Notes: generated by a model from the letters alone, not told the origin. DNA of 64,000 bases from Piezodorus guildinii (GCA_023052935.1 CM041295.1:106642711-106706710); one strand, 5' to 3'; counted from the first letter of the stretch, positions 45,055 to 57,300 are shown. Numbers and translations: made by a program.

Positions 45055-45305
45055 TGGAGAGCCCGTGGCTGGGTGTCTAGTCTACCTTGCCAAAAGTTGT
45101 GAGTTCGAATCCCAGTACCGAAGACACTTCTTAAGCAAATAATTTAATAGGAATTCACTCCAAATCTCTTCCCCAGGTATGTGAGGCCTGTCAGTCAACT
45201 GGTGACCACTCACAAAAGGCGTGGAGAGTGATGATCAGATCCTATAAATTATCATCGAGAATTCCAGTTTGGGATCTAAGGGCCTCCACTTGTCGCGACA
45301 TCCGA
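45055..45305 (+). mobile_element. SINE-B copy 2
   Basis: GAGAGCCCGTGGCTGGGTGT head, box B GAGTTCGAATCCC, CCCCAGGTATGTGAGGCCTG and GACCACTCACAAAAGG. Older than the copy at 2483. Confidence 0.8.
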
Positions 45306-45929
45306 AGAAGAAAGCCAATTGTCACTCTCCTTAAATATAGGGATTTTTATTAAAGCAGTAACGAAAAATGAAGATTAGGGTCCCAGGGATTTTCGAGGTT
45401 CATGAATTTTTTTTGGATCAGGTTGTCGTTGTTCCAATCAAGATAACATCAAGGCACGGATACACCAGGTATCAGATTAAAAACGGTTCAGCAATGTTTT
45501 GATCAATCGCAGTTTAGGTATTTCTAGGTGTAAACAAACTGATGTAAACAGGGCCTGCTAAAGTAGATAGAACATTCCTTCGTGAGAACGCATGCAAACT
45601 GAGTTGGCTTCAAACATCAGAACGAGATGGTACCTCAGATTCGGTGTGCGCGAATTTCATGTTTCAAGAAATTTATTATAATTCATTGTTAGTTTATTGT
45701 TGTTAAACCATTGTATTATTATTACATTGCTACAGAATGCTAGCCTTAGCAACGTATCCGAGAAATGTTACGAGCCCAAGCGTCACTTCTACAGTTGCCA
45801 AGAAGCCAGAAGCAGTCCGACGAAGTTTTAACAGGTCTGATTTTAAAAAACTTCTTTAAGCATACCATTCTTTGTTAAGGATATCTTTATTAATTTTACT
45901 TATTTATTTATAAAATAAATAGTATTGAG
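45306..45929. other. mixed-composition DNA, no gene recognised
   Basis: 45400-45850 is less A+T-rich and unique in the window. No long frame, no recognised motif. Confidence 0.35.
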
Positions 45930-46855
45930 GAAAAGTATCGTGGTCATGAACATTTTCGAATAACCGTTAGAATCCCCAGAAATACACATTTTAGAGTCCC
46001 CCCCCCCCTAAATATATGTTGGTGGCGAGTCTAACTAAAAACGATAAGTCATTTAAAACTAAAGTTTCATGTTAGCTTACATGTCTGAGATGTTACAGTA
46101 ACTCTGAGATGTTACATGTCTGAAATGTTACAGTAACTTTTACCGCAAAGTCAACGAACCAGAGGAGCCACTACATACTGTAAATTTTGCTCCTTTTTAT
46201 GATTATCTCAAAAGCGGCTGACTGTTTTTATTAAAATCTCTACATACTTGTAAAATTTAATGAGATTTAATATTATATAGGTTTTATTCTGATTGAAATA
46301 GTCTGACTGGGTTTAAAAACCGACGGTTTAAATTTCTTTCCTCTGAAGTACCCGTATTTTTTAGATTCGAAAATAATAACCTTTTCATCTGATTAGTAAT
46401 GATAAAAAAACAAAAACAGAAGGTAAATATGCAAGTTGAACGAATTCTCTAACCAACTAAAGGAGAAAAGTGCAATAATATTTTTTTAAATAATTTTTTT
46501 CCTTACCAAAATAATAGTTATATCGATATTTATTTAACGTCACTTTATGCTACTATGGCTAATCGGACGATGCTACAGTGGGAGTCCTAAATTTTGCCTA
46601 TCCAGGTTTTATTAGGATAGGGATCTTTAACGAGTACCTGACATCGCACAGGCTTTTAACGTCCCCTCCGAAGGACGGCATAACTAAGGATTTTTTACTC
46701 CTATTAAAAAATCCTAGGACCACCTGCTGATTTGAACCCGTGACCTTTGGCATGGGAGGCTGTTACGCTAGCCACCCAGCTACAAGTGATCCCTATATCG
46801 ATATTTAATATATATGTAAAGTGAAGTCATGTGTTGTCAACCTGATTTTTTTCTC
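45930..46855 (-). repeat. Rep850 copy split by SINE-C
   Basis: Reverse copy. Near 46080-46140 it has a local tandem duplication of CTGAGATGTTACAGTAACT. SINE-C interrupts it at 46533-46793. Confidence 0.75.
46533..46793 (-). mobile_element. SINE-C with 14-base TSD
   Basis: TSD TATATCGATATTTA at 46519-46532 and 46794-46807. On the minus strand it has GATCACTTGTAGCTGGGTGG, box B GGTTCAAATC, and ends AGTGACGTTAAA against the TSD. So the family has no poly(A) tail. Confidence 0.9.
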
Positions 46856-48886
46856 CGTTTTACCTTTAAGTTAAATCGTTTAGTCTACAACTCTTAAATG
46901 TTGGTTGTCAAACGTTTTGAAGAAAGCGATCACTAGATATTGAGTTGTGCCGGATTTTACTTTTTATTTTTAATTTAATGAACTGTTTACGTTTCCTGGA
47001 TTATTCATTTATTTGAATGTAAAGACTCGTCGACCCACTTCCAAAAGAAAATGTTTATTTACCTCTGTAGCTCTTCACTTTCTGCAAATGATTTAGTCTT
47101 TACTTAGAACTCAAAGCGTGATTTTCCTATAATTTTATATTATGACTTTGAACTCAGCCGAAACGGGCACAAATGGCCAGTAACATTGCCGAAATACAAA
47201 ATATTTTCTCCCAACAACATTCTGCGGACACATAACCTCGAAAACACTGTTGGTATTTTTCCGCTTATCTCTGTATAAACAAAACAAAATTTAGCCAATG
47301 CTCCGTGTATAAAATAGATATGCATACCTTTTTATCCAAGGTTATTCAATTTTTAACGAGGAAAAATACAACACAATTACTGTTTTAATAGATTTTTTTT
47401 TTTTTGAAATCTTTCAAAACAAAAACTATCTTAGTCTTTTACGGATGGATTTTAGTTAAATTTCTGGAAAACAAATTTTGATGTCAACTAATCCGAAATG
47501 CCGACCCGTACCTTTTTATATATTTTATGCTATGTTTATTTTGTGTTTACTTATTATTTGTAGTATTATCTTTAATTTATCCTTCCGTTAACGCCTGTCT
47601 ATTCCTTACCTTCAAAATTATTCTACAATATTTTTCGCTAATCTGCTAACTTTATGGTCATTAAAATCTATACTATACTGTGTTATAATTTAAGATGCTT
47701 TTATAATAACAGTAAATAATTATTGAGTTCTTTTTCTTATTTAATATTCACTTAACAATTATCAATTCATCATGTGGTATAGACAAAATAAAGTAGAGAT
47801 CAATAAATCAATAATCATACCGTTAAAAAATTGATTTGCATTTGAGCTGTTTTCGAATGAACATCTAGTCGCGATATGTTTAGAATAACTGAATTTGTTA
47901 TTATACTGTACTAATAAATTTATAAATTTGATTATATTCGGTTTTTATGGGGGTAATCTGGTAAAGATTTCAGATAATGAAATGAAGAAAGTAAATACGA
48001 TTCCAAATTATTGTTTCTTTAATTTTGTTTTTTAGAAAATTGTCAGCTCATAATCTATATTTGTAAAAATGGGTTACCCCTTGTAAACTCATGTAGATAC
48101 TGAGATGTATCTAAAAAATGACTATGGTTTTGAAGCTGAAACATTTCCTGGATATTTCCCTTCTGTAAGGGAACATTCTGGTTGCTCTGTATGCACGTAT
48201 AAGGTTTGGTTTGAGATAATTCGTCCTCTAAGTCCTTTAAAATATACATCTAAAACCTTTAAAAAAAAAGTGTTTTCCGAAAAACTCATGAACCGTACGT
48301 CTCCTAGAATGTTATAGGTACTTGTTTAAATTATTGATCCTCATTTCCAAAAAAATGACAGCAATCATCTTTGTATGACCAGTAGAAGCAATGCATATCG
48401 GACTTTTTGTACAAGTTCCCATGGAAACACGTTCAAATGTAATTTCTTTTTTATTGGATTTAAAAACAAATCTGTTCTAGGATATAGAAGAACATATAAC
48501 TACAACCTACAAAGAAAAATAATTTTTAAGGTGTAAAGCTTCATTCTCGAATGGAATTAATTCACATCATGTTGGCAAACTAGTTCTGACAATATAAGGC
48601 GTTTTTTTTTAAAGCTAAAAATTATTTTAATGTTTCAAATTATGTTTATGATGACTTCTACTAATGTGCTAATGTAAATTTAACACACAAAATTAAGATC
48701 TAGCTCTAAATAATAACTTTATTCGTTGTATATGAAATTAGTTGAAAGAATGAATTATTGACCGATATTGATGTTACGTAAATAATAGTTACTATCTCCA
48801 TAAACGCACATGTATATAAATCAAGACAAAACGAAATATTCTCGAACAAAGCAGCGGGTTACAGCTAGTATGCATGTACCCACAAA
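46856..48886. other. no gene seen
   Basis: 2 kb without recognised repeats. The frames at 48055 (-) and 48105 (+) overlap on opposite strands and match nothing known. Confidence 0.4.
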
Positions 48887-49060
48887 ACTAAAACTTCTTA
48901 TCGTTCCTTTATTACCAGCACTACTACCCTCTGGAATTCTCTACTAACCCATATCCGCCATGCTGCTTCTTTAGCCTCATTCAAATCCCAACTTTTCCAA
49001 TTCCTTGGATTCTCATCCCAAATATACGCTCAGAAATTTTGGTATTTCAAATGTAGATAT
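48887..49060 (+). pseudogene. LINE ORF2 C-terminal fragment
   Basis: The frame reads KTSYRSFITSTTT, then LWNSLLTHIRHAASLASFKS and QLFQFL. This is the widespread end motif of CR1/L2/Jockey-type ORF2 proteins (a W-N-S-L-P segment, then a hydrophobic helix ending in SFK..L). No stop within 50 codons. The upstream part is missing and Rep850 begins 50 bases after it. Confidence 0.7.
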
Positions 49061-49110
49061 CTAACATTAAATGAACAACCGCTTACAGCCAAAATTTCTA
49101 TTATTTTTTA

Positions 49111-49710
49111 CTTTCACTTACCTATATATCAAATATATAGTAAGGGAAAGTAATGCCGTCGCGAAAATTTTCGAATTCCAGTTTTCAACGAAAGTACACG
49201 TATTAGGTTCTCCTTGAGTCTAAATAAGGTAGTCGCCCGAAAAGGTATGTGTGTGTGGTACGAAAACAAAAATTCGTACGAAACTGGAATTTCATATTGA
49301 AGACAACTATACGCCGAGATATAACAGCAACTATTTTTATCAAAATCGGCTAACCAGAAGAGCAACTTTTCACTCTCAAAAACTACTCTAATGATTTTGA
49401 TTAAACTCGCTATATCGATTTAAAATTTAATGGGCTTTAATATTATATAAGTCGAATATGATATTCTGATTTTAACAGTCTGACAGGGCTTAAATGCCGA
49501 TTTTTAAAGTTTCTATCTCTAATTTTGTAGATTCGAAAAAATTACCCAATCATCTTGTTAGCATTGATAAAAAGCAGTAAATATATAAGTTGAACAACTT
49601 CGATATCCAGCTCAAGTTGAAAACAGCAAAAATATTTTGGTACGCAATTTTTAAAATAGAACATTCAGATTATTTTTTTTTGTTAGTTTTTGTTGTATAT
49701 TTCGTCTCAA
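49111..49710 (-). repeat. Rep850 copy
   Basis: Reverse copy starting ACTTTCACTTACC and including TTTTCGAATTCCAGTTTTCA, GACAGGGCTTAAATGCCGAT and AAAATATTTTGGTACGCAAT. Its 3' half is missing. TIR390 follows directly. Confidence 0.8.
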
Positions 49711-49718
49711 TATTTCAC

Positions 49719-50114
49719 AATTGAGACGTTGATTTCCAAAAGGTACTATATCCATTCTAGGAAATTTTACAGGAAGCGCGAAAATCTCTCATTACTATAT
49801 TATTAAACTAGCTAATTTGGGTCTTTTTGCCTTAAAATTTAGAATTATTTTTTTACTATAATAATAACATCATATTAAAGTTATGAAATGAATTTTTTTA
49901 GAATGATTTGGAACGAAAATAAATGCGTAATTAGTACTTTTAGAAAATTACCGCATTTCTAAATCGCGTTTTTTAAGGACTTGAGAATTCATTAGATAAC
50001 ATCAAACAGAATATTTAGATAAAACTAAATGATGAGAATACAAATATGTCAAAAAATCGATTTCGTAAAAAATGTCCTTTAGTACCTTTTGGAAATCAAC
50101 GTCTCAATTGTAAA
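49719..50114. mobile_element. TIR390 element, best copy
   Basis: Ends ACAATTGAGACGTTGATTTC and GAAATCAACGTCTCAATTGT are perfect mirrors. About 395 bp, non-coding. Matches 1193-1584 in reverse. Confidence 0.8.
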
Positions 50115-50911
50115 CAATAATTACGTTTTTTTGTCTGTTGGTAGGGCATTATATATTTCATTTGTACATAACTTTTATTCTTAAAGTTCCCAGTCCCAGA
50201 ATATTTTTTTTTCTATTCTATTCTATGTTTATAATGCATACAATTTTTTATTGAACGTATGTATATTATTTATATCTGATGGTTCCATTTGTTTTAAGGC
50301 GTGTTGAGGATGAGGGAACGATACGAATTAGCGTGCCTTAGGATTAGGGAGAATCTATTATCAGTATTGACATTACTTATCCATGTTGTATGCTAATCTT
50401 CTTGTAAGAATTATGTATTTTGCATAAAATTTCGTCTTCGGAATTAATTGAGCCCTTAAATAAGAAAGCAGCTGGGCGTCAGGTGAGACACAAAGGTGGA
50501 GGGTGCACGCAACGCAGTCTTAGTATGAAAAGAATTTAACGACTTTTTTAAGGAAGCTCTTGGTATTCCAACTCCATACCAATTTCGTTAATTGCGTATC
50601 CGTCTCATAAATACTGACCATAAAATATGACATGGGTTTTATTCCAGTGTTTCTCTGAGAAACAAACTCTTCTACCTCCGCGGATATTTTGACTCAAACT
50701 TGAGGAATCAATTTAGTGAAAACTAAAAATAATTTACCAAAGTTTTTAGCTGTTTAATTCATACGGTTTTCGATAATATATAAAAAAAACTTAAACATTT
50801 TTTTTTCTTTTTTATAATTTTTTTAATAGTATAATTTGAAATTGATTAATTATAATTTTTTTCCTGGTTTCTTAGGAGTCAAAGACATGAAAAATCATAA
50901 TTCTTAAACAA

Positions 50912-50976
<65 letters not shown>

Positions 50977-51589
50977 TATATATATTTAATTTATTTATTA
51001 TATATATTTTTTTAACCTTGTCGAAAGGTATCAATCATCGATTTTTTTCAGAGTTTTCTCCTATATACACAGGAATTTTTTAGATTTTTTTTAATGGTGG
51101 AACAATATGAAAAAATTAAAAACTCATTTTGTTTTGTGGTCTCGGCAATTTATTTTAATTTCTTCCTTGTGAATATTGCCCCTGGATCCTGAATTGTTAA
51201 TGATTTTGAGTGGACTGTATTTTAGGGAGGGGGGGTTTGAATATTTAATGGCTCATTTTAACAATATTTGATATTTAATTAGTTTATAACAATATAAAAT
51301 CACATTTACATATTGCAATGTGGATTTTTATCACGCACACTTCTTGTCTTGGCTACATTTATTTCATGACTCCACTTTTACATGCTCCTATTTGCCAATA
51401 AAATGGAGGGTCCAAAATTCGTGGTACTTCCCAATTACAATTCATAATAATTTTTAATTGTTATAGTTTCTATTGTTTTGTTTTTCCTGAAATCTTGCAT
51501 TTAACTTATATTTTTCAGTATTATTGAAAAATGTGTAAATAAATATTTATCACCGAAAATTCAGAATCGCACTACTTTTTACAAACATT
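50115..51589. other. A+T-rich, no gene seen
   Basis: 50270-50660 is a mixed stretch without recognised content. Long (AT)n at 50917-50985. Confidence 0.4.
50917..50985. repeat. (AT)n microsatellite
   Basis: About 34 units with one phase slip. Confidence 0.9.
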
Positions 51590-51800
51590 TTCAATCATTT
51601 TACTACAAAATGATTGGATAAAAGCTGTTTTTCAAAACGCGCTAAAATAATCGCGTTTCAGCTTGCTACTTGAGAGTTTTTTATATGAAATCAGATAGAC
51701 GTTTCGATAAAACTAAACTATTAAAATACAAAGATGTTAAATTGTCAATTTCGAAAAATATGTTCTTCAGCGCGTAATGGAAATAAACGTTTCAATGCTA
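51590..51800. mobile_element. TIR390 half element, diverged
   Basis: GATAAAACTAAACTATTAAA, CAATTTCGAAAAATATGTTC and GGAAATAAACGTTTCAA follow the right half of the family. Confidence 0.5.
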
Positions 51801-52183
51801 GAGACTTCCGTTAAATCTTGCTCAAAGGTTTTGTAAGATAGATTTCGATTTAAAAATAGAAATGTGATTGGAACTTTCCAACTTAAAATTGAAGGACGGC
51901 CAAAACGGATATTTTAAAAATAATTTTGAATGTTCAGTGAAAGACCTATGAATTTCGATGTGTATGTTTTAAAGTAAATTGTAAAAATCTAAAAAAAAAA
52001 AAAAAAACGCGCATCACTCGCCTTGCAATTATCTTACTAGTTAAAATAAATTGTTTTTAAATCAAATCTTTTTAGGATGCTAATATGTATATTTTCGGTG
52101 AAAACTCGAATAAGAATAAACGTAAAAAACAACAGATTAACGCCTTTGTAGATGTGGTTTGATAGTTCTTAACTGGAGGTTAA
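51801..52183. other. no gene seen
   Basis: A+T-rich DNA with an A17 tract near 51990. Confidence 0.4.
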
Positions 52184-52500
52184 TTAGTTATCGATCGGGT
52201 CAGAAATGATAACTGATTGCCCTCTGTTTATTTTATGAAGGCTCTTTCTGAAAAGCTTTAGCGGTTTATCCTTCACAAAATTACTGCGCCATATTTTCAG
52301 TGTTAGAACATTTTTCAAGGATTCTCGTTTGAGTTTGAGTAAATTTCTAGGAGTAATAAAGGGGTTGTTATAACTTATTGATAAAGCTGCCTCAGTAGAT
52401 GTGGTGAAGTTAGGTATACTAATAAGAAGATCGTCTGATCAGAGGTCGATGATGTTTGGACTAAAGAGGTAACCTTGAGGAATATTCGGGGTTTTCATAA
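52184..52500 (-). pseudogene. LINE reverse transcriptase fragment
   Basis: The minus strand reads NIPQGYLFSPNIIDL and, after one stop, SDDLLISIPNFTTSTEAAL and onward for 84 codons to a stop at 52184. IPQG followed by L.SP is reverse transcriptase motif B (usually GVPQGS.LSP/GP). The following S-D-L segment and LTLKIWRSNF resemble the stretch leading to the W..KWRIK region of Jockey-type RTs. The FADD motif itself is not preserved. Old and broken. Confidence 0.5.
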
Positions 52501-52785
52501 TTAGGAATTGCGGTTTAATATTAAACTATTTGTAATAATCCATAATAGGATTAAATATTTAGCTACTTTTTATACAGGTATTTACCTGTAATTAGCAACA
52601 TTGCCTTGCACGCTTTTGAATATGTGGACGCCTTGAAAGAATGTTTCGTTTGACGTTGAGACCCTAAGGGAAGGTTGCCTACAAATGGAGGGGGGAGCGG
52701 AAATTTTCATGAAAAACCAATATCTTGGGGCCCTTCGCATGCCCTTTCCTCTAATATAATAATTTTCTATGTATATTATATATTG
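52501..52785. other. no gene seen
   Basis: 52600-52750 is less A+T-rich but not recognised. Short frames on both strands overlap. Confidence 0.35.
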
Positions 52786-53205
52786 CTCGCAACACACTAT
52801 TTGTTAAAATCAATTGAAGAATTTTTAAATACATCCAGAGATAAAAAACGTTTAAAGAATTAATTACATTAGGTTACGATTGAAACATGGGATTTATTAT
52901 ATAATCTATTATATTATTATCGTCTACAATCAGTTATTTTTACAATTGGGTGCATAAAATAACATTTTTTCTAAAATCTTTAGCTTTCCAACGGTATAAT
53001 ATACATCTATATTACGGTTCTTATTTTCAAAAACACAATAATTGCATTAAACAAATATTTTTGCTCTTTTCTCCATTAGTTAGAAATCTAATTCGCTCAA
53101 CATATATTTATCCATCTTTTATCTACGCATATGATATGCATATGCAATAGCAGTATGATATGGTATATTTTTTCGAATCTGCAAAATTAAAGATACAAGT
53201 CCCTT
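52786..53205 (+). repeat. Rep850 5' half
   Basis: CTCGCAACACACTATTTGTT, GCTTTCCAACGGTATAATAT, CAAAAACACAATAATTGCAT, CTGCAAAATTAAAGATAC. Confidence 0.75.
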
Positions 53206-53639
53206 TAAAATAATACAGAGGAAAATAAATGAGGCCTTTAGTTCCTTAAAGTAATAATGTTAAAAAATTTAGATATAATATAAACAGATATAATATTACA
53301 AATTTTTACAATTATAATTAAAAATATTAAGTAAAATATTCAATTATCATTCTGTTGAAGTTATTTAAAAGGGGGATTTAAAGGTCGGAAGGGTATTAGA
53401 GTTATATTACGTTTTAATAAATGATTTTTTTTTTTTTAAGTCTTTTATTAATTATTGTTTCCAAATTTTAACTATTGTGTTGTTGTTGTTGTTGTTTTTT
53501 TTTGTTCATTGTTATATACTTTGATTAGGAGAACAATAATAAAATACGTTTTCTAAACATATTTGTATATTTATTTATTGAACCGCAAGAACCTTAGAAA
53601 AACATTCATTCGTCACATGATAAATATATATATATATAT
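53206..53639. other. A+T-rich, no gene seen
   Basis: Includes a short GTT repeat near 53480. Confidence 0.4.
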
Positions 53640-53965
53640 AATATATTCCTGGAATATTACAGCAACTTTTGTCCAAAATCACGAACTAGAAGAGCCACTT
53701 TATTTCATCTTTTAAATTATTTTTACTATTCTTCAAGAACAGCTCATAAGGTATTGACAAAACTAGGTTTTATTCTCGATGAAAAGGTCTGACAGATTTT
53801 TAATGTTGAATTTTTAAAATTTATTCTTCTATAGCACTTTTAATGTTGTGGATTTAGCAAAAATGGACAAATGTGGAATATGATAGGCATGGGTTTACAA
53901 GTAAAGGAGAAAACTGGAGACATTTTTTTAGTTAATTTTATTTTCTGGCGATAGTAATATATATG
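53640..53965 (-). repeat. Rep850 fragment
   Basis: Reverse blocks AACTAGAAGAGCCACTTTAT, GGTCTGACAGATTTTTAATG and AAGTAAAGGAGAAAACTGGA. Confidence 0.65.
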
Positions 53966-54009
53966 TGTTATTAATGTAGGGAAACGGTTTAAATCCATTG
54001 GGGAACTTG

Positions 54010-54264
54010 TAAACTACAAAAATACTCGTTAAAGTTATAGTACTAAAGAATATGAAAGGTTATCTAGAAGAAATAAAGGAAGAAGTTAGAAAATTGGGTA
54101 TCAGAGAGGATGATCACGAAGATAGGGATCAATTCAGGAAAATAGTGAAAAATATAAAGGTTCTTGTAACAGAGGAGAAGAAGCAAGAAAGTAAGAAATT
54201 GACAGCGAGAAGAAAAGGTGGGGCGGGGAGAAAAAATATAGGCAAAAAAAAAGAAAATACCTAA
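54010..54264 (+). pseudogene. LINE ORF2 C-terminal tail (RTE-like), open frame
   Basis: 70 codons from ATG 54052: MKGYLEEIKEEVRKLGIRED, then DHEDRDQFRKIVKNIKVLV and a lysine/arginine-rich end. Paralogous to 18735-18960. The ATG is probably not a true start; the upstream frame (ILKN) also aligns with the paralogue. The pattern E(D/E)(L/V)R.LGI...DR..FR.(I/L)V resembles RTE-type endonuclease/RT C-termini. Assignment is an inference from pattern memory. Confidence 0.5.
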
Positions 54265-55112
54265 AAGATATCTGCCTGGTCCATAAATTATAAAAAAATA
54301 GCTTAGAGAAACTAAAGATATCATAAAAGATGATATCTTACATTTCTAATAAAGAAAAGCACATGCACTTGTGAGATTTTAGTAGATACAAATTTTTATA
54401 GTCAAAATATTTTATTAGACATATTTTTTTCCTTCGAAACTCTTTTAAAAAGGAAAGTAAGTGAAGATGTTAAAAATATTATTAATCTCGAAGGGCAGAA
54501 CCGACGTTATGTAATTTCGTGTTCCCTAACGCCGCAAATTCCCGCTACAGTTGCGAGAAATTTCAAATCAAATATATTGATGATATAGAAGGGGCTCCGA
54601 AATGAACATGAGCGATATGGTCGCCATATTGATAAGATAAGCTGTTATCAATTTCGTGTGCAAGGCCTCACAACGAAGCTTTCTCTTGGAGCTTCAAAAT
54701 CACCGTGTTTTTTCGGGAAAATGTGAGTTTTAACTGAGCACCGTAGGCTTTTTCGCCTTTTTTTAAAACTAAGTTTAAATATTGTGTATAGATTAACCAT
54801 GGATATTATCTTGTCCCACTCCATCAGTGGGCTGCGTGAAGGCTGATTGTCTCTCACAAAAACGTGAGTATATATTTAAAAATATAATATTTCCCTAAAC
54901 GCAGAATGTTTCCTACCTTTTTTCTGTGTAGTTTTTTTCCCTCCTCGCTGTATTGGGACTCTTCATATGTTAAAATTTCGAATTATTGCGTTATAGGTGA
55001 CGTCATTAAACAATGAAGATCACTTTATAATCTGTCAAAATCAATACTGATGTTATAACTTACTATTAAACTTTTAATCTCATTTTTAGCTTATATTATT
55101 AATCTAATTATA
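54265..55112. other. G+C-richer island with two splice-donor-like sites
   Basis: 54480-54870 is less A+T-rich. GTGAGT occurs at 54723-54728 and 54864-54869 on the plus strand. The minus strand has a 69-codon frame (54648-54857) that I do not recognise. It may include a host 5' exon. Confidence 0.2.
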
Positions 55113-55113
55113 G

Positions 55114-55115
55114 TA

Positions 55116-55173
<58 letters not shown>
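55114..55173. repeat. (AT)n then T42
   Basis: About 9 AT units followed by 42 consecutive T (55132-55173). No element recognised on either side. Confidence 0.9.
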
Positions 55174-55178
<5 letters not shown>

Positions 55179-55739
55179 TGCGATTCTGTGATTATATAAG
55201 TTGAAGATAGTATTTAAAAAAAATAAATTTAAATTTCAATCGATTTTTAAAACCATTTCGTTTTATATATTTAATATAATACTTTCCAATTAATAATTAG
55301 TATCTCTTAAAATATAATAATCTATAAGGCATTGCGTTTTTTAAAGTGATATTCCAATTTTTGTTTTGGTCACTTCATAAGACCGGAATATTTTTAAAAC
55401 TTCTAATAGTGAATTGGAAATATTTTTAGTTGGCAGTAATTTATAATGAAAATTTTACTTGTCGTTTTATTAAGATTTAATCAATTATAAAATGATTGAC
55501 GAAATAGGCTCTTCAGAGATGATCTATGGGTCGGTGAGCCGTTTTCATTCTCCTTAGAAAATAATTAAGAGGGCCATTTTAATTGACGTTATGATAAAAA
55601 AACGAAGACTTTCAAAGAAATAAAGGTTCATCTTGTATATTCCATATATTATTGTCTATTTGTAAGTACCTGCCAAACTATAACAAAGATATTTAAGATG
55701 CTTTGGCCTTCTTTAGACCGAATTCAAACCTAAAATGGC
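55174..55739. other. no gene seen
   Basis: A+T-rich, no recognised element. Confidence 0.35.
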
Positions 55740-56470
55740 AATCAACTCCATATGAATGGTTTCCTATTAAACAGTAGCATACCCTATAAGTCAAAACTTG
55801 AAGTATTTAATGCCGTTTTTAAATCAACGAAGCATAGAAACTAAATGAACGAATAACTTTATTTGTTTGAACTGAAAAACTATTACCAAAAAAGATTATT
55901 TAGCTTGCCACAAGCCACACCATCATACTTACCGCACATCAAAGCAAAAATAGTCCAATGTTCATAGAAACATTAAATATACAACATGATTATATTCTAA
56001 AACTTAAAATAGACTAACATGTTTCATAAATGAGGACGTAATTAAACAAAATATTTAAAATAACTGCTAAAAAACATAATATTCAAATAGCCATTCAACT
56101 CAATGACAAAAATAACTTGGCATTGATCCTACAGAAATTTAGAGAATCCTTAATAGACATTTATAGATCAAAATATATACAAAAGGCTGCAGTCTCGAAA
56201 AACAAATGTTTTTCCCTAAAAATTTAAATTATGATTGTGGGACGCAATATACCTGAATTATAATAGATTTTGGTCAAAAAGCAATGTGATATGCTCTCTC
56301 TGTAATAGAATAGAAATAGAGAATACGTTTCATTTCTTCGCTACATGCCCCAGTTTGTATTAAATTAGAAAAAGGTGCTTCGGAAAGAATTGTCCCAACG
56401 TTGACGAAGTAATAAATTGTCTTAATAGCCAGAACTGGATGGCTGTGTAAAATCATTGTCAACTAGCATG
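55740..56470 (+). pseudogene. LINE ORF2 C-terminal region, degraded
   Basis: Several frames joined by shifts and stops. KSKLEVFNAVFKSTKH (about 55788) is the typical segment after the RT core. QKRLFSLPQATPSYLPHIKA follows (about 55880), then NVICSLCNRIEIENTFHFFA with TCPSLY. The last forms a CX2CX9HX4C knuckle typical of LINE C-termini (C..C...E...HF...CP). It then ends NCPNVDEVINCLNSQNWMAV and a stop near 56451. The group is probably an L1- or Nimb-like clade. Inactive. Confidence 0.65.
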
Positions 56471-56789
56471 ACCTTATAGATACAAACTTGTAAAATAATT
56501 TAATTATGTTTAAAACTTGTCATATATAAAATATTGATTGCTTATTGTTATTTTTTTGTGATGAGCCTTGTGAAGAAATAGTAAAATCAGCGCGTGACAT
56601 GTTTTACTGTTATATAATTTGTAAAATTGGACAGGTTGGCTTCGGACTAGACGGTATAAAAGATCATAGTTCTATTAGTGTTCTTTTATAAATTGTAAGG
56701 TTGTTACATGTTTGTTGTAATATGCTGAAAAAAAAAGTTATCTATTATAGGTTTAGATTATCTATTATACTACCTTTTATCTATTATAA

Positions 56790-57252
56790 TAAAAAGTATA
56801 AACAGGGGTTTAGATGCATAGATAACTTTTATTGAGGATGTATTGTCGACTGTAGAAACTATTATAGGTGGAATAATCAGGAGTCAGTCTTTTTCTAAAT
56901 ATTTTAATTTTGCCGACGTTTCGGCTCAAGCTTGTGAGCCATCATCAGGGCTATAAACATCAGAACAAAAGAGATACATATTAATGTGATAATAAATTTT
57001 TTTTGAATGTAGTGATAATGATAAAATTTAAAATAAAACAGAAAATATACCAACGTTATTAAATATTATAGATACAAATAATGATAATATGATAAACAAT
57101 AAACAATTAAACTTTAGACTTTAATATAGAAGTAAAAAATGATATATAAACATACCATTACTCAGCTGTTCCACCTATAATAGTTTCTACAGTCGACTAT
57201 ACATCCTCAATAAAAGTTATCTATGTATCTAAACCCCCGTTTATACTTTTTA
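56790..57252. mobile_element. fold-back element with 83-bp TIRs
   Basis: 56791-56873 and 57170-57252 are inverted copies (AAAAAGTATAAACAGGGG at the left, CCCCCGTTTATACTTTTT at the right). The minus strand at 56912-56951 carries CTGATGA (56942-56948), a GGCTC/GAGCC hairpin, GAAAC and GTC. No ORF. Related in motif, not in terminal sequence, to the next two elements. Confidence 0.75.
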
Positions 57253-57300
57253 TTTTTTTTTAACGTATAGACGATTCCAAAAATGATATGAAAATTTCTG

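Noticed and set aside
48055..48317. overlapping 64- and 70-codon frames on opposite strands
   Set aside because: Neither has a conserved motif; overlapping open frames on both strands are expected by chance here.
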